Positions 53,220 through 64,000 of a stretch of 64,000 bases of DNA are shown one piece after another. The first letter of the stretch is position 1, and each line of letters starts with the position of its first letter. The notes below the pieces were generated by a model. It ran no database searches. It saw only the letters and a list, made by a program, of their open reading frames with translations, and was not told where the DNA came from. This DNA comes from Eopsaltria australis. Its lineage: Eukaryota > Chordata > Aves > Passeriformes > Petroicidae. The DNA lies in contig JAVTVJ010011659.1 in NCBI GenBank assembly GCA_034509425.1, positions 310,001 through 374,000 of the forward strand, in the 5' to 3' direction. The position numbers were made by a program, and so were the translations under genes.

Positions 53220-53293
53220 ACACTTCTGAGAATTCATCAGCACTCTACATTGTAAATGTTGAAAGAAATGGAAAAATTATTTATACCTGGAAG
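53220..53293 (+). CDS. GSAP: GSAP exon 2
   Basis: 74 bases after acceptor TTATTTCAG, with donor GTAAGT. It completes a phase-1 codon and encodes DTSENSSALY and NVERNGKIIYTWK. NVERNG is a highly conserved GSAP segment. It ends in phase 0. Confidence 0.96.
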
Positions 53294-56113
53294 GTAAGTC
53301 CATCTTGGAATTTAATAAAAATACAGTTGAGAATAATACTGTATGTGAATTTAATTGAGTTCTTGTAGTTTAATGTTTTTTTGCAGTAAGTGTTAGAACA
53401 TGGAAACACGACTGATTACGATCTGGGGGGTTGGGCAGTAGGAAAATACCCATCTCCACTTCAGACAAAGGTTAAAAATGATGAAATGGTTAAGTGCATA
53501 AAGTTTTTGCCCTTGGTTTGCTGGCCCAGAATCTCCCCATGAATGATATGCAATTTCTATAAAACACTTCATAAGCAGCACTTAATTTCACCCTCAATTT
53601 CTTAGTGAAACCTAGCTATTAAATTCATATGCAGTACTTTAATTAAATGTTTTCTCCTACTGAAATGTCTTAGATGCCATTTATCTAACACTATTTCTGC
53701 ATGTACCTTTCTTTAAGATTCATCCATAACACTTTATTGCAAGTAGTCTGAAGTAACCACTGTTTATTTGATGTCTTGAAGTATCTAGAGCAGGCTTCTT
53801 AATAGGGATTCTGCTCTCCCTGGCATATGTTTTTAGTTTTACTTCTAAGTGGGTTTTCTAATGGTTTCAGAAGGTGAAACTTTGTCTTGTTCTCATTGTT
53901 CCTTTGATGAGACAAACTGTGCTTCTTGACTGTGGAGCTCAGAGGAGTCTGTAGATCCAGCTGGATCCTGGAGGATCTTGGTTCTTGAGGTGTCCAGATA
54001 CAAGATCAACTCCAGTAGAGTAGGGCTACCTTTCATTCCACTCTGGCTCAAAAATGCTAAAACTCTCCAGCTTTCCTAGGGTTAAGGGAAGACATGAGGC
54101 CTCCATCAAGGTGCAATACACTTTAACTGTGGGTGGATGTTTCCTTTGGTACAAGCATAGGGAGGGGACTCTGTACAAGACAACAGTAACCATAAGAACA
54201 GTTCTAAAGAGTGTGTCAAATTTTAGGGTTTTTTTCAGTGCTTAAAATTCTAGAAGACCTAACCATCAGGCTCAGCAGAAGATCTGGTACTATGTGTGTG
54301 GTGTTGCTGCTTTCTAGCACCTGTGGAATCTCACACTAAGCTTTTTTGGGCCTCTGGCAGTCTAGCTGCCTTGTGTGCTCTTCAGACTCTTGCAGCTGGC
54401 ACAAGGGATGAGTTGTAGCTCAAGGTTCACAGCTCTAAATGTAGGTGTCTTCCTACATGCTGGGTATGTGAGCTCCCACTGGAGTCTGTAGGGATCTGCT
54501 GAAAGCAGTTGGTGGAGCTTAGGGAAGTGGCCACTTGTAGCCTGTTCTTTGGGAGGTGTATGGTGTGGAGGATGTAAACTAGACTGAGCTGGCCTGGCTT
54601 GTTTCCCAATAGATACAAACAGAAAACAACATTTGTCTTCTAAGTGAGAGACAGTCAAGCGTATTCTGTGTGAAACCAGGGGAAGGTGGACAATGAGTTT
54701 TATTTGCAAGCTTATTTTAGAGTATTATTTTGTACTGTAGTTTCGACAGTGTCTGTATTTTGTGATATTAATAGTTAGTGTAAAGGAAGAGATTTTTAAC
54801 AGAAGTGAATTCTATTTGCAAGGTAACGCAAAAATCTTCAGAGTGCACATGAAAACAAATGTCCTAGTTTATGCATAGTCATGGGCATTGATGTAGTTCT
54901 GTTACCAATCTTGTAAAGTGTATTTTTCAGTATCTAAGTACAGGGGATATTAATATTTCAGACCCACTTGAAAAAAAAATAGTTACTTGTGAAAGCACTT
55001 CCTTAATCTTAAATTAGGAGGCCTGGAGCCTGTGTCTTAATATAAAGACATTTTGTTTTCCTTGTTTAAATCAGAAGTCAAAGACTTTTGTCATTGCCAC
55101 AACAATAATGAGACACTCAGAAATAGACCCCTTAGGAAGCGAATACTCAGGCTTTTGTTTCAACTTCACAAAGCAAGATGCCATAAATTTGTAAATAACC
55201 ACAGATCTCTCCCCTCTCCCCTAAGCAGTTGTTAAAAACAATGATGCTCACTGTGTAAGTAGAAGCCTGTGTGGCTGGATTTAATTTCAGTAGTTTAGCA
55301 ATTTGGTGTCTATACCCAGAGTACATTAATAGACATCAGTTTGATTTGCTATCCAGTGTATGCTGCGAGGCAGAATTTTCTTTTTTAATATATTTGGAAA
55401 ATTTAAGGCATGGTAAAAATTAAGATGTAGTAAAGTTTTGATTTGTAGTCCCTAACATTTGTAAGTGCCCCAAACAAAATCATCTTATATTAATTATCGA
55501 TAAGCTAGAAAGGATATATATTATGTTACTCTTCCAAGGTAGATGGTTAATGGTGAGCATGTAAAATACTTAGCCTTCAAACAAGCACTTCCTAAGGCAG
55601 ACCTGAAATCCTATTTCCAGGCTACAGCCAGATCACTGGAAGCTGATTTTTGGTGATGTCTGATGTTTTTTTGCTCCATTTTGGAGCAATGACCCACCAG
55701 GCTGGTGAGGTTCAGAATACCAGCCTTAAATCTCCAGGGGCCAGAGCATCCCTATTTATTCTTGTACAGATATGTCTCTTCCTGACCCTACTGCCCATAA
55801 CTAAAACCAATTTAGAAGCAAAGTGAGAGAGAGGCACTTGGTTTATGCAATGGCTTGTAGGCTGTGGATTGGCCACATTTCAGCTTTATCCCATGTGTTA
55901 GTTCTAAAAGGAAAAAATAAATCTTTGTTCTCTTGGAATTAGAATTTGCTTTCTTGGAATTAGATAATTAACTGCCTGTTTATATATAGGACAGGGAAGT
56001 GTGTGAGGATGTGTGTCAGGGGGCAGGGAGAACAGGGAGGCAGGATAAAAAAAGAGCAATGTTTCACTTTGTGTGTATTTATATTGCTAGTGCTAATTTG
56101 TTTCCATCCTTAG
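53294..56113 (+). other. GSAP: GSAP intron 2
   Basis: 2820 bases without a recognised exon. Contains a small TTGCTCC/GGAGCAA hairpin near 55671-55689 and otherwise unremarkable sequence. Confidence 0.9.
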
Positions 56114-56170
56114 GGAAATCAGAGCAACACTCACATTGGATTGTACGATCTTCAAACTAAACAAAATGAG
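56114..56170 (+). CDS. GSAP: GSAP exon 3
   Basis: 57 bases, 19 codons, phase 0 at both ends; acceptor CATCCTTAG, donor GTGAGA. It encodes GNQSNTHIGLYDLQTKQNE, matching the GLYD-QT-QNE segment of vertebrate GSAP. Skipping it would keep the frame. Confidence 0.95.
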
Positions 56171-56867
56171 GTGAGAGCAATGCCAGGTTTCTCTCTGGTG
56201 AAGACAGTGCTGTAGTGTTTCAGATTTTGATGCTTTGCAACACAGTATGTTACATCCTTAAAGAGCGTATCCTTGTTTGAAAAAGAAAAGATACTGGAGA
56301 AGGTATTGGAATGATTCTCAGTTATATTAAAATGCACCACATTGCCGAACATCTGAAAGGCTTGAGAGGAGTAAAGCATCATGCCTGCAATCTTTGTTTC
56401 TAAACAACAAGTCCTTTCCACTCCTCTTCATGTTGCACACATGTGCCAAGAAGTAAATGTTTGGGGTTTTCTTTTTATGTGTATTCTTGGTCTGTTTGTT
56501 GATACCATTGTAAGAGATTATTTTATTCTAAAACTGAACATATTGCAATTCAGTAACTAAAATCATGATAATAGGTTTTTCCAGGTATCCCCCATAATAG
56601 TATGAAATGAGTGAAATTTTGTATTTACATAAAAGTTTGCTATACTGCTCTAGAGGAAACATAGAGCTCAAAACAGCCAGTAAAAACACAAACACGAGGA
56701 AAAGAACTACTACAATTGAAGCTTGAAACATGGTTCTTCTGGGAAAGATATGGCTTAAAGATAAAAACTGTGGGACAGCAGTGTTTTCCTAAGAAGAAGT
56801 AATTAGATGGTTTCCTTTATGGAGTTTTAAAAAGCACAGTTACTAACATTACTGTATTTCTCTGTAG
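56171..56867 (+). other. GSAP: GSAP intron 3
   Basis: 697 bases, ending in acceptor TTTCTCTGTAG. No repeat or gene seen inside. Confidence 0.9.
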
Positions 56868-56937
56868 CACCTCTATATGTTTGAGAAGGATCTGCACATA
56901 ATCAGCTGTTCAGTCAACAATGAAAGGACCTTATTGG
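56868..56937 (+). CDS. GSAP: GSAP exon 4
   Basis: 70 bases encoding HLYMFEKDL, then SCSVNNERTLL, ending in phase 1 at donor GTAAAT. FEKDL and SCSVN-ERTLL are conserved in the family. Confidence 0.95.
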
Positions 56938-57341
56938 GTAAATATGTGTTGTATCATTAAATTTTTTTGGTAAAGATTTAATTTAGTAGGATGATACATT
57001 TGGGTCTAGAATTGCTTAAATCTATTTTGACCTATGTGTTGCCCACAGCAGTTTATGAATTTCAGTGGATCCATCATCAGATAATGTAGGTAACAACATA
57101 AAGACACAGCTGTGACAATATTGCTGTTTTATTAAAACATCTAAGACACACTGACCCTTTGTTCACTTCCTCTGCCTGCATTTGTTCATGCCTGCTACAT
57201 CTAGAAGAGCTTCTGATGTTCCTTTAGCATACATGTTTTTGGCAAAAGAATTGTGAAGTTTGTTTTTCAAAGATGTTTGATAAGATTAATGTCAAATATG
57301 CACACTCACTGTGGTTGTGTTGGTGTTTTCTCACCCCACAG

Positions 57342-57398
57342 CAGTCAGCTTCTCTCAATATACAGAGGAAGAAAGAACAAGTCAGCTCTTACAGTCAG
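57342..57398 (+). CDS. GSAP: GSAP exon 5
   Basis: 57 bases, phase 1 to phase 1, donor GTACTG. It encodes AVSFSQYTEEERTSQLLQS, a variable stretch in the family. The acceptor reads CACAGCAG, so splicing three bases later is possible and would drop one alanine. Introns of 404 and 130 bases flank it. Confidence 0.9.
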
Positions 57399-57528
57399 GT
57401 ACTGCAAGTGGATTTTTAATACTATTTGAAATATTGTACCTTTTTGCTTTCTTTCTCATGTAATTTCTATTTAGAAAACAAACTTCTGAACATAAAAGAA
57501 TGTAATCTAAAACCTGTTCTTTTTGCAG

Positions 57529-57617
57529 TATCCAAGTATTTAACCTTGCTAATCGAAATCCATCCCATTAATAATGTGAGAGTCCTAAAGGCTGTGGATA
57601 GCTGTGTTCGAGTACAG
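57529..57617 (+). CDS. GSAP: GSAP exon 6
   Basis: 89 bases after acceptor TTTTTGCAG, donor GTAAAG. It encodes SKYLTLLIEIHPINN and VRVLKAVDSCVRVQ, the best-conserved block of the N-terminal region. It enters in phase 1 and ends in phase 0. Confidence 0.97.
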
Positions 57618-58033
57618 GTAAAGTATTCAACTAATCTGAAGATAAGCCTTTTTAATCTGCTGTGCTAGAGAGAAAACATGGTTTAGTGCAGAAATAGCTC
57701 ATGCTGTCTTGCAACTGTTACAGAGATAATGTTCCTCTGTTTCTTCACAGAAATAAAAAAATGAAACTTCATAAAATGTTTGGTATAGAATATTTCTCCA
57801 AAATGAAGGCTGCTTTTTTATTTCTCTTCAGTCTTCCAAAGTTTGCAGTTATAGTGACTGGTGACTATTAGTATATAATAATAGATATTTTTATTAATTA
57901 AATATCATTAATGTATCTGATTTAATTTTAAAATACATAAATATCCAGCTAAAAGAGAAACCCAAAACATTTTAGATAAATATTCTAAACGACTTCGGTT
58001 TTTTAACTTACTTTTGTGTAACTTTCTGTATAG

Positions 58034-58103
58034 TTTCTTTATCCAGTTGAAGGCAGAAATGCTTCTAGAGAAAGTCGTCTCTTGCTAGTTTCAGAAGATA
58101 AAT
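58034..58103 (+). CDS. GSAP: GSAP exon 7
   Basis: 70 bases encoding FLYPVEG and LLLVSEDK; acceptor TGTATAG, donor GTAAGT, phase 0 to phase 1. FLYP and LLL-SE-K match vertebrate GSAP. A 416-base intron precedes it. Confidence 0.95.
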
Positions 58104-59126
58104 GTAAGTAAATATTTTCAAAGTACATTGTCATTCTTTTACTTCAAGATGACTTGTAGTTTGTATTTTTGGTAGACTTTTATTGGGAAAGATAAACAGG
58201 AAAAAGAAGGGTGTGAGTTATTCTAGGTATTCCAAAGGTCTTTTGAAAACTGTGTCATTTACCAGATTTTTTCAATGTTAACAGAATGGTCATCTTTGTT
58301 TACAATTAGTTGCTTAGCTCATGCATTCATCAGTTATCTTTATTTCTAAAAAAGCTAAAATAGACTCTTTATAGATGCATATATAAATTCAGAGCAAATC
58401 AATTGACTTAAAGGTGGGCTGTCATTTAAGGTGTGAGGTGGGACAAGGATAGGGCAATAGTTCCTTGGTTTCAGCTACCATTGCATGTTCAGCTTAATCT
58501 AATGGCAGGGAATGAATAAAGATGGACACTTGGGAAAGGCTGGGGTTTTCCTTCTTATTATAGAGTGAGATCTCTTTTCCCATCCCCTTGGAGAGGCCCA
58601 TCTTCCCTGAGCTAGACACCAACCTTGAGTAGCTGGGCTTAGGTGGACAGAGCTAAATCAGAAACACAGCATCTGCTGGGAGAATGTTGCACTTCTCACG
58701 CAAGCCAGCTGTGGATAACTTTTAGGAAGGTTGTGTGGAAAAGGACTGTGAGGGGTGTTCATGTTAGGAAGTGAAACAGGTCAGGGATAGTCTCGAAAAG
58801 GGCATGCAGGTCCACAGACTCTTTCTTTCCACATGTGCTCCTTGGCTTGGTTGGGCACATTCCAGTCATTGCGCTTCAGGTCTGTGCTGTGCTGATGTGA
58901 GCAGGGAACTGTTTCCATAAGGATGAGGCTGCTCTCAGGAAAGGAAGAAACTCCAGGTCTCTGTGTAGGCATCTGTGCTCATGTGTCACAGATTTCCTCT
59001 TATCTGAGTTGAACTTTCTTGGCCCTAAAGTGTTCTTACAGAATTCTAAGAGGTGAGCTTGTTTAATAAGCAGTATAAAAGCATTTAAAAGTGTTTGTTT
59101 GTAATGTTTTTTTTAATATTTTAAAG
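58104..59126 (+). other. GSAP: GSAP intron 7
   Basis: 1023 bases. The part at 58430-58990 is less AT-rich and may hold an old unrecognised repeat; no exon is seen. Confidence 0.88.
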
Positions 59127-59176
59127 ATGTTGAACAATTTGACATTCATGTTGTTGCAGAAGAAGAACACAAAGTG
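59127..59176 (+). CDS. GSAP: GSAP exon 8
   Basis: 50 bases, phase 1 to phase 0; acceptor TTTTAAAG, donor GTAAGA. With the preceding T it encodes YVEQFDIHVVAEEEHKV, matching the Y-EQF-IHV segment of the family. Confidence 0.94.
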
Positions 59177-60474
59177 GTAAGATTGAAAATTTTTTGGGTT
59201 TGAGGTTTTTTTACTTCAATTAATTTAGCTGAAAGTTTTGAAAGTTTTTGTAGTTTTATTCTTGGGCAACACAGAGTTTATTAAAGAAAGCATTGATTAG
59301 TATGGCAACTCATGTAGGGAACCACGAAGCAGATTGAAAAACTTTACACCTTGAAATCTATGAGGAGAATTATTTTACTGGCTCTTTAATGTATTGCTGA
59401 ATGCTTCTGTGTGTTAGAAGCTGGAAGTAAATATAGTGTTTATTCATTTTAAAACTGTTTTAAATATTTGCAACCATTGAAAATATTTTCAGAGTTGCCT
59501 TCCTAACCTTGTCTTTTGTGAGTCTGTGTGAACCCAGTAAAGGACTCACTTAAAAAACCAAATGAACAAAAGATGTAAAACTTAGATACAGTCAGAGTAC
59601 AGTGAATGTTCCAATCTCTGTTTCCCCTCATCTCTTTTTCTGTTCCTAAAGTGAATTTGTCATCAACTTTTTGTGTATGTTCTGTTTAAAAGACTTCCTA
59701 TTAATGAACATTCGTCTAATATAGCAAATAATTGTGTCATGAAAGACAATGTTTTGTGTTATGGAGGTGAATGGTAGGCTTTGAAGGAAAAGTTAAGGAC
59801 CTGATTTTGGTCACTTTGCAATCTTCCATGGTTTTCTCAGTTTATCATGACCCTTCAAGCAGATGGGTTTTATATGCTAGACTACAGTAGTGGAGTAAAA
59901 ACTTAAGTATAAGACTTATGAAAACAGATTGAATTGATGTCCTTCTGACAAACAGATTTGTTTTGGTTGACATGAAATCTCCCTACATCATTCAAGTGTG
60001 CATGTATACAATCCCAACAGTTTTCCACAGTTCTAGCCTTTTCCAGCCCCCTCTCTCGTATGGCTGAGACTTTGGATAGAAATCTCTTTTGGAGCTGACA
60101 CATCTCCCTTCAGCAGTTAATGCAGCTGATTCTGAACACACTGTGGTACTTCCCTCCTCTCTGAGGAAGGCTGCCTCTGCTATTCTTTGTTCACTTTGAG
60201 CAGTTTAAGTGCTGAATTTCTTGCAAGTAAGGAAGCCTGAAAGAAAAGATTTGTTAGTAGGTGTACCCTGAAAACTTTGCTTCCGATCTCTTTAAACTGA
60301 GCACCTTGCACACAACAAAGGTGAACTTCATGCTGCTAACAAGGAGCCTGTTCCTTCCAAGCTCCTTACTATTTGTGTCTCTTCTCTCAGTTCTTTTCTC
60401 TTTAAAGCACAGACTGTGCATAATTGTTGCAAAACTTATTTGATGGCTTCTAATGTTTTTTTCTTTCCCCGTAG
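59177..60474 (+). other. GSAP: GSAP intron 8
   Basis: 1298 bases; nothing recognisable inside apart from ordinary AT-rich sequence. Confidence 0.9.
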
Positions 60475-60579
60475 GTGATTCAAAAGTCAGGTCAGCTTCC
60501 AAGAGCCAAAGTTGTAGATGACCTCGTTTGGGCACAGTGGGATATGATGGAGCAAAGACTTTTCTACATTGTTCCAAAG
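60475..60579 (+). CDS. GSAP: GSAP exon 9
   Basis: 105 bases, 35 codons, phase 0 at both ends; acceptor TTCCCCGTAG, donor GTGAGG. It encodes VIQKSGQLPRAKVVDD, then LVWAQWDMMEQRLFYI. VWAQWDM-EQRL-YI is a signature of vertebrate GSAP. Confidence 0.97.
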
Positions 60580-61514
60580 GTGAGGTGAAAGTCATTCTTG
60601 CAGTTTTGTTCCTGCCTGTCTAGTGACAGTGAAGTTTTGAGTGTGTGTGGTAGCAAGTAGGAGTTTCTTTCATTAGGATGGTCTGTCTTGTTCCTGCCTC
60701 AAATAACCTAAAGCAAAAGCCAAACTTGCCTTAGCTGCTGTTGTGCTTAGAAAATTGCAAGAAGATGGGTGGTCTTAGTGTTTTCTGTAAAAAAGGTGGG
60801 CTTTTAAATTTTTCTTTTTTTTTTGTTTTGTTTTGTTTTAGAAAAGTCTTTTACTCAAAAGTATCTAAATCTATCCAAAACTGTTGTGAGTATAATATCT
60901 CTCTTCTAGAGAATTCACACCTAGAAAGTATTTTGTGTGCAGACTTATTGAGTTACCAAATGAGGACAGGTTCTTAGAAAAAAACTCTGAAACTTTGGGT
61001 TTGGGTTTTTTATTTTGTCTGAGGGACTATTTGGACTTGATGCATTCTCTGTAAATAAAAAAGGATTTTTATTTACTCTTCTTAGCCATGAAAAGAGTGA
61101 ATGTTAGGAAATAACAGGAAGTGAACTGTGATGGAGAAATGTATTCACGTTTTTGTTTCTGAGATACCCTTTTTGAACTGACCAAAGTAAGATACAGCTC
61201 TTTTTGCCATATAGGTAGATATGGAAAACATTTTTTTAACTTTCTAAAATGTGTGAGACGTGTATTGCTGTGCTTCAAGTGACGGCCCACGCAATTATAT
61301 ATGATTGGCAGATAATGATCTGGGACAGGAAGGAAGCATGTCATAGTGCTATTGTAAGGGGTTATATGTGGTTTTTAAATTCTTTTGTCCCATAACTTCT
61401 GCATATCTGTTAACAAAGTAGGTTGAGTGTGAAGAATGGTGCTGAGTATCCAATCACTTTTCAGTCTATGTAATATGCTGTCTTACTTACAAAACACATC
61501 CTTTTTAATTCCAG
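60580..61514 (+). other. GSAP: GSAP intron 9
   Basis: 935 bases with a T-rich GTTTT patch near 60820-60840. No exon or repeat family recognised. Confidence 0.9.
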
Positions 61515-61574
61515 GAATCAAAGAGTACTTTAAGGTGTGTCCAGTTTTATCCTGATGAAAATTTTAACTCAATA
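61515..61574 (+). CDS. GSAP: GSAP exon 10
   Basis: 60 bases, 20 codons, phase 0 at both ends; acceptor TTAATTCCAG, donor GTAAGT. It encodes ESKSTLRCVQFYPDENFNSI, aligning with the S-L-C-QFY-DE segment of the family. Confidence 0.95.
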
Positions 61575-61876
61575 GTAAGTTATGAGTATTTCATTATATG
61601 ATGATTTTTAGTGGGATGTAATTATGTTTTCCAGGTACTGGTACAGAGATCTGTTTCTTTATTCTGTTGTTGAAACTTTTTCAGAGGAAAACTGAAGTTT
61701 GTTTTTCCCTTTGTTTTTTGGGTTTTTTGCATTATTTTCATGTCAAGAATATAGTCAGTCAGATTCACATTTTGCCACTGTAAGGTAACTTTAATGGAAT
61801 TACACTTTCTTTGACCAAGAAGGCAGTAAGTGAAATTCATGACACCATACTGATCTTATACACAGTTATTGACCGC

Positions 61877-61877
<1 letters not shown>

Positions 61878-61911
<34 letters not shown>

Positions 61912-61933
61912 TTATTATTATTATTATTATTAT
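61878..61933 (+). repeat. (CTT)11 followed by (ATT)n microsatellite
   Basis: Eleven perfect CTT units at 61878-61910 run directly into nearly eight ATT units at 61911-61933, inside GSAP intron 10 (61575-62292), about 300 bases after exon 10. A compound trinucleotide repeat of this length is likely to vary between individuals. Confidence 0.95.
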
Positions 61934-62292
61934 GGCACTAGACAAATAAACCATGTACTGATTTTGTGTCAGTCTTAAGCAAGACAGGAACATTTGTTGC
62001 AGCCAAAATACAAAGAACAGAATATAAAAGTTACAACATGTAATTGTTACTAGACCTTTGTCCCAGTGGTTGAAAATTGCTGCAGTGCAGCGATTTATTT
62101 TCTTTTTTTAAAATAGAATCTTTTTTATGGGGGTTTTTGAAGTGACTGTAAGGATTAGAGGAGGATAAATAAACTTGTTAAAATCTTGAACCTGGTGAAA
62201 TGTGAGTATGACACATTTTACTGGTCTGAAATACTAAACATAGTATATTGACCTCTGTAAAGTACAGCTTTGTTTTCTTTTTTGTTTAACAG

Positions 62293-62336
62293 CTGGAATC
62301 ACACCTGGATATTGCTGTAAATGACACACAATTAAA
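62293..62336 (+). CDS. GSAP: GSAP exon 11
   Basis: 44 bases encoding LESHLDIAVNDTQL plus two bases (phase 2); acceptor TTTAACAG, donor GTAAGT. It corresponds to the LDI-containing segment before KLVNFG in vertebrate GSAP. Confidence 0.93.
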
Positions 62337-63916
62337 GTAAGTTGTTTGGTTTTTTAAAGTTTTGTTTTGCTTTTCTTTTAATATACGTGGTAACACTTTA
62401 CAAACCCAAATAAAATTTGTCCAAACCACAATATCTTTGTTTGCAGTTGCCTACATGGTACTGGAACATAAGAATAACATGAAAACAGTGTCCAGACCTC
62501 CAGTTCTTATTTTCATCAGTGTCAACTGTAAAAAGTAATTTAATCCTTGACTGCTTCTTAGTGCCATTTAAAAAAATTATTTGTCTAAAGAATTAGCTAT
62601 AGGTTAAACCTTCTGAGTATGCTGAACCTATTTAAATTAATTTGGTTTGACCTTGGGCATGTTGTAATGGTGATGTCAACATTTCTGTCAAGAGAAGCTC
62701 TGCATTTTTAATTGCTACTGCAAGTTTTATTGGGCAGTTAAGCAAACCAGTCACTCCTTTTTATAGCCTGTACTCTGTTCTCCTCCAGCATGCTCTTTCC
62801 AGCAGCCTGCACTTTCAAAGATGAAGATTTGTCTGATTGTGTGTGTGCCATGCACATGACTGCATCTGAGCTTTTCTCCTGAGGGCTCCCTTTTAAATGA
62901 GGGAAAAAACTAGTCAGGATGGTTTAACTCTGTCATAATCCTCATCCATCTTTACATTCCAAAAGGGCCTCTTTATGTACGTGAATAAAAAGGAAGGCCA
63001 GAGCTATTAGGTCAGGTATCAGTAGCTGAAGGCAGTTGAATTCCACCCTGCCCAAGCTTCCCAAGCTGTGGATCTGAGAATATCTCAGTGCTGTGCATAA
63101 GGCTCAGTGTGGTGCTCCTGCATGTGCAGGTTGCCCTACAAAAGGCCAATGTATCCTCTTACAATTGGTGCTGAAAGAACACAGCTCTTGTAAGAGCTTC
63201 AGTGCTGTATTTTACTTTATTTTTTTTTCAAAATTACTGCAGAAGACTAAGGGGAAAATCCCTACAGGATCAGAATACTTTCTGGAAAAAAACACAACCA
63301 AACAAAAAAATCACCCAGCAACAAAAAAGCCAAAGCAGACTGACTACAATCTTCTGCTGCATGCCTTGCAGGGTGAAAATAGGCCTTGTAGATTTAAAGA
63401 TATGTATAACCATTAAGGCACAGGCAGCATGAGACTGAAAATGTCATGGTGTAACAAGTTCTGTGTGAATGTGATTTTGTGCTTTTCTTTTCAAGTAATT
63501 CCACTGAAAGTAATGTCCCTATTGCAGATTAAAATGTAGCTTTACAGACACGGGCTGTAGAGTTAGTCTGCAAAACCTTTGAGTTATCAGGTGTCACAAG
63601 TATTTGAATTTCCAGTATGTCATGAGAACTTGCTTTCACTTCAAAGGATAGGAATGGTTGGACAATGCAGTAAGAGAATATATGAAGTTGTCAGGTATGT
63701 TCAAAACTGTTGGACAACAGTGTGCAGTCCTGGGATTCCTGTTTCTAACAGTGTTGAGCAAATTGGTTAAAGCCTAATTTAACTTGCATTACTGAACATT
63801 TGATTATAATTTAACTAGTATATTTTGATTACATAGTGACTGTTCTGGTGATATTATTGTTGTGATAAATCTGAGTGGATGAAGTGATTTACTTAGTGAT
63901 CTTTATTTGCTTATAG
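62337..63916 (+). other. GSAP: GSAP intron 11
   Basis: 1580 bases. The small frames at 63093-63432 are not conserved coding sequence that I recognise. No repeat family seen. Confidence 0.88.
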
Positions 63917-64000
63917 ACTTGTGAATTTTGGATATAATTACTGTCAAGATCAAGACGTTGCATCTAAATCTTTGAACCTTCAGGTTTTTACAAGTAAAGC
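63917..64000 (+). CDS. GSAP: GSAP exon 12, truncated by the window edge
   Basis: Begins after acceptor GCTTATAG in phase 2 and encodes KLVNFGYNY, then SLNLQVFTSK before the sequence ends inside a codon. KLVNFG is conserved in GSAP. The exon continues beyond the window. Confidence 0.94.

Larger units (their letters stand above)
49675..64000 (+). other. GSAP: GSAP gene, 5' portion (12 exons)
   Basis: This is gamma-secretase activating protein (also called PION), which in mammals is reported to modulate gamma-secretase cleavage of amyloid precursor protein through a C-terminal fragment of about 16 kDa. The joined exons read continuously for about 281 residues with correct phases, and align with the vertebrate N-terminal region through conserved segments such as NVERNG, FEKDL, IHPINNVRVLKAVDS and VWAQWDM. 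The full protein is about 850 residues in human, so roughly two thirds, including the C-terminal active fragment, lie beyond the right edge. All eleven introns are GT-AG, ranging from 130 to 3460 bases. No signal peptide or membrane segment is evident in the N-terminal part. Confidence 0.96.

Noticed and set aside
1..64000. tRNA, rRNA, CRISPR arrays, bacterial operons
   Set aside because: None seen; the window is vertebrate intronic and intergenic DNA with spliced genes.

Overview
The window is vertebrate nuclear DNA, almost certainly from a bird. The evidence is several truncated CR1 LINE copies with the typical 3' ends, one avian-type ERV long terminal repeat, compact spliced genes with GT-AG introns, and two sharp CpG islands in AT-rich DNA. 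The LTR resembles families common in songbird genomes, but I cannot name the species. There are no bacterial genes, CRISPR arrays or operons.

Two protein genes are recognisable, arranged head to head. On the minus strand, the first coding exon of PTPN12 (PTP-PEST tyrosine phosphatase) lies at 13717-13815. The 13.7 kb to its left is read as the start of its first intron, with a solo LTR at about 1161-2218. On the plus strand, GSAP (gamma-secretase activating protein) begins at 49675 and runs off the right edge. Twelve coding exons can be placed to the base, with consistent phases and splice sites, and together they encode about 281 residues of the N-terminal part. PTPN12 and GSAP are also divergent neighbours in human, so this is conserved synteny.

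Layout: 1-13716, PTPN12 intron 1 (part); about 13270-14690, CpG-island promoter with three CCAAT boxes and a YY1-like site; 14700-14840, microsatellite; about 14.8-49.1 kb, gene-poor intergenic DNA with CR1 fragments (about 22.2, 26.2, 38.9 and 42.0 kb), a 48-base T run and some inverted repeats; 49147-49413, a CR1 3' end abutting the GSAP CpG island (about 49420-50030); 49675-64000, GSAP exons and introns.

No undescribed molecular system is evident. The observations most worth checking are upstream ORFs ahead of both genes (the GSAP one overlaps the start codon and stops on the last base of exon 1), a tandem NAGNAG acceptor in GSAP, a near-perfect 19-bp hairpin at 24749-24792, the CR1 beside the GSAP promoter, and a sense-oriented LTR with a polyadenylation signal inside PTPN12 intron 1. 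Most other open frames are chance frames in GC-rich islands or repeats.
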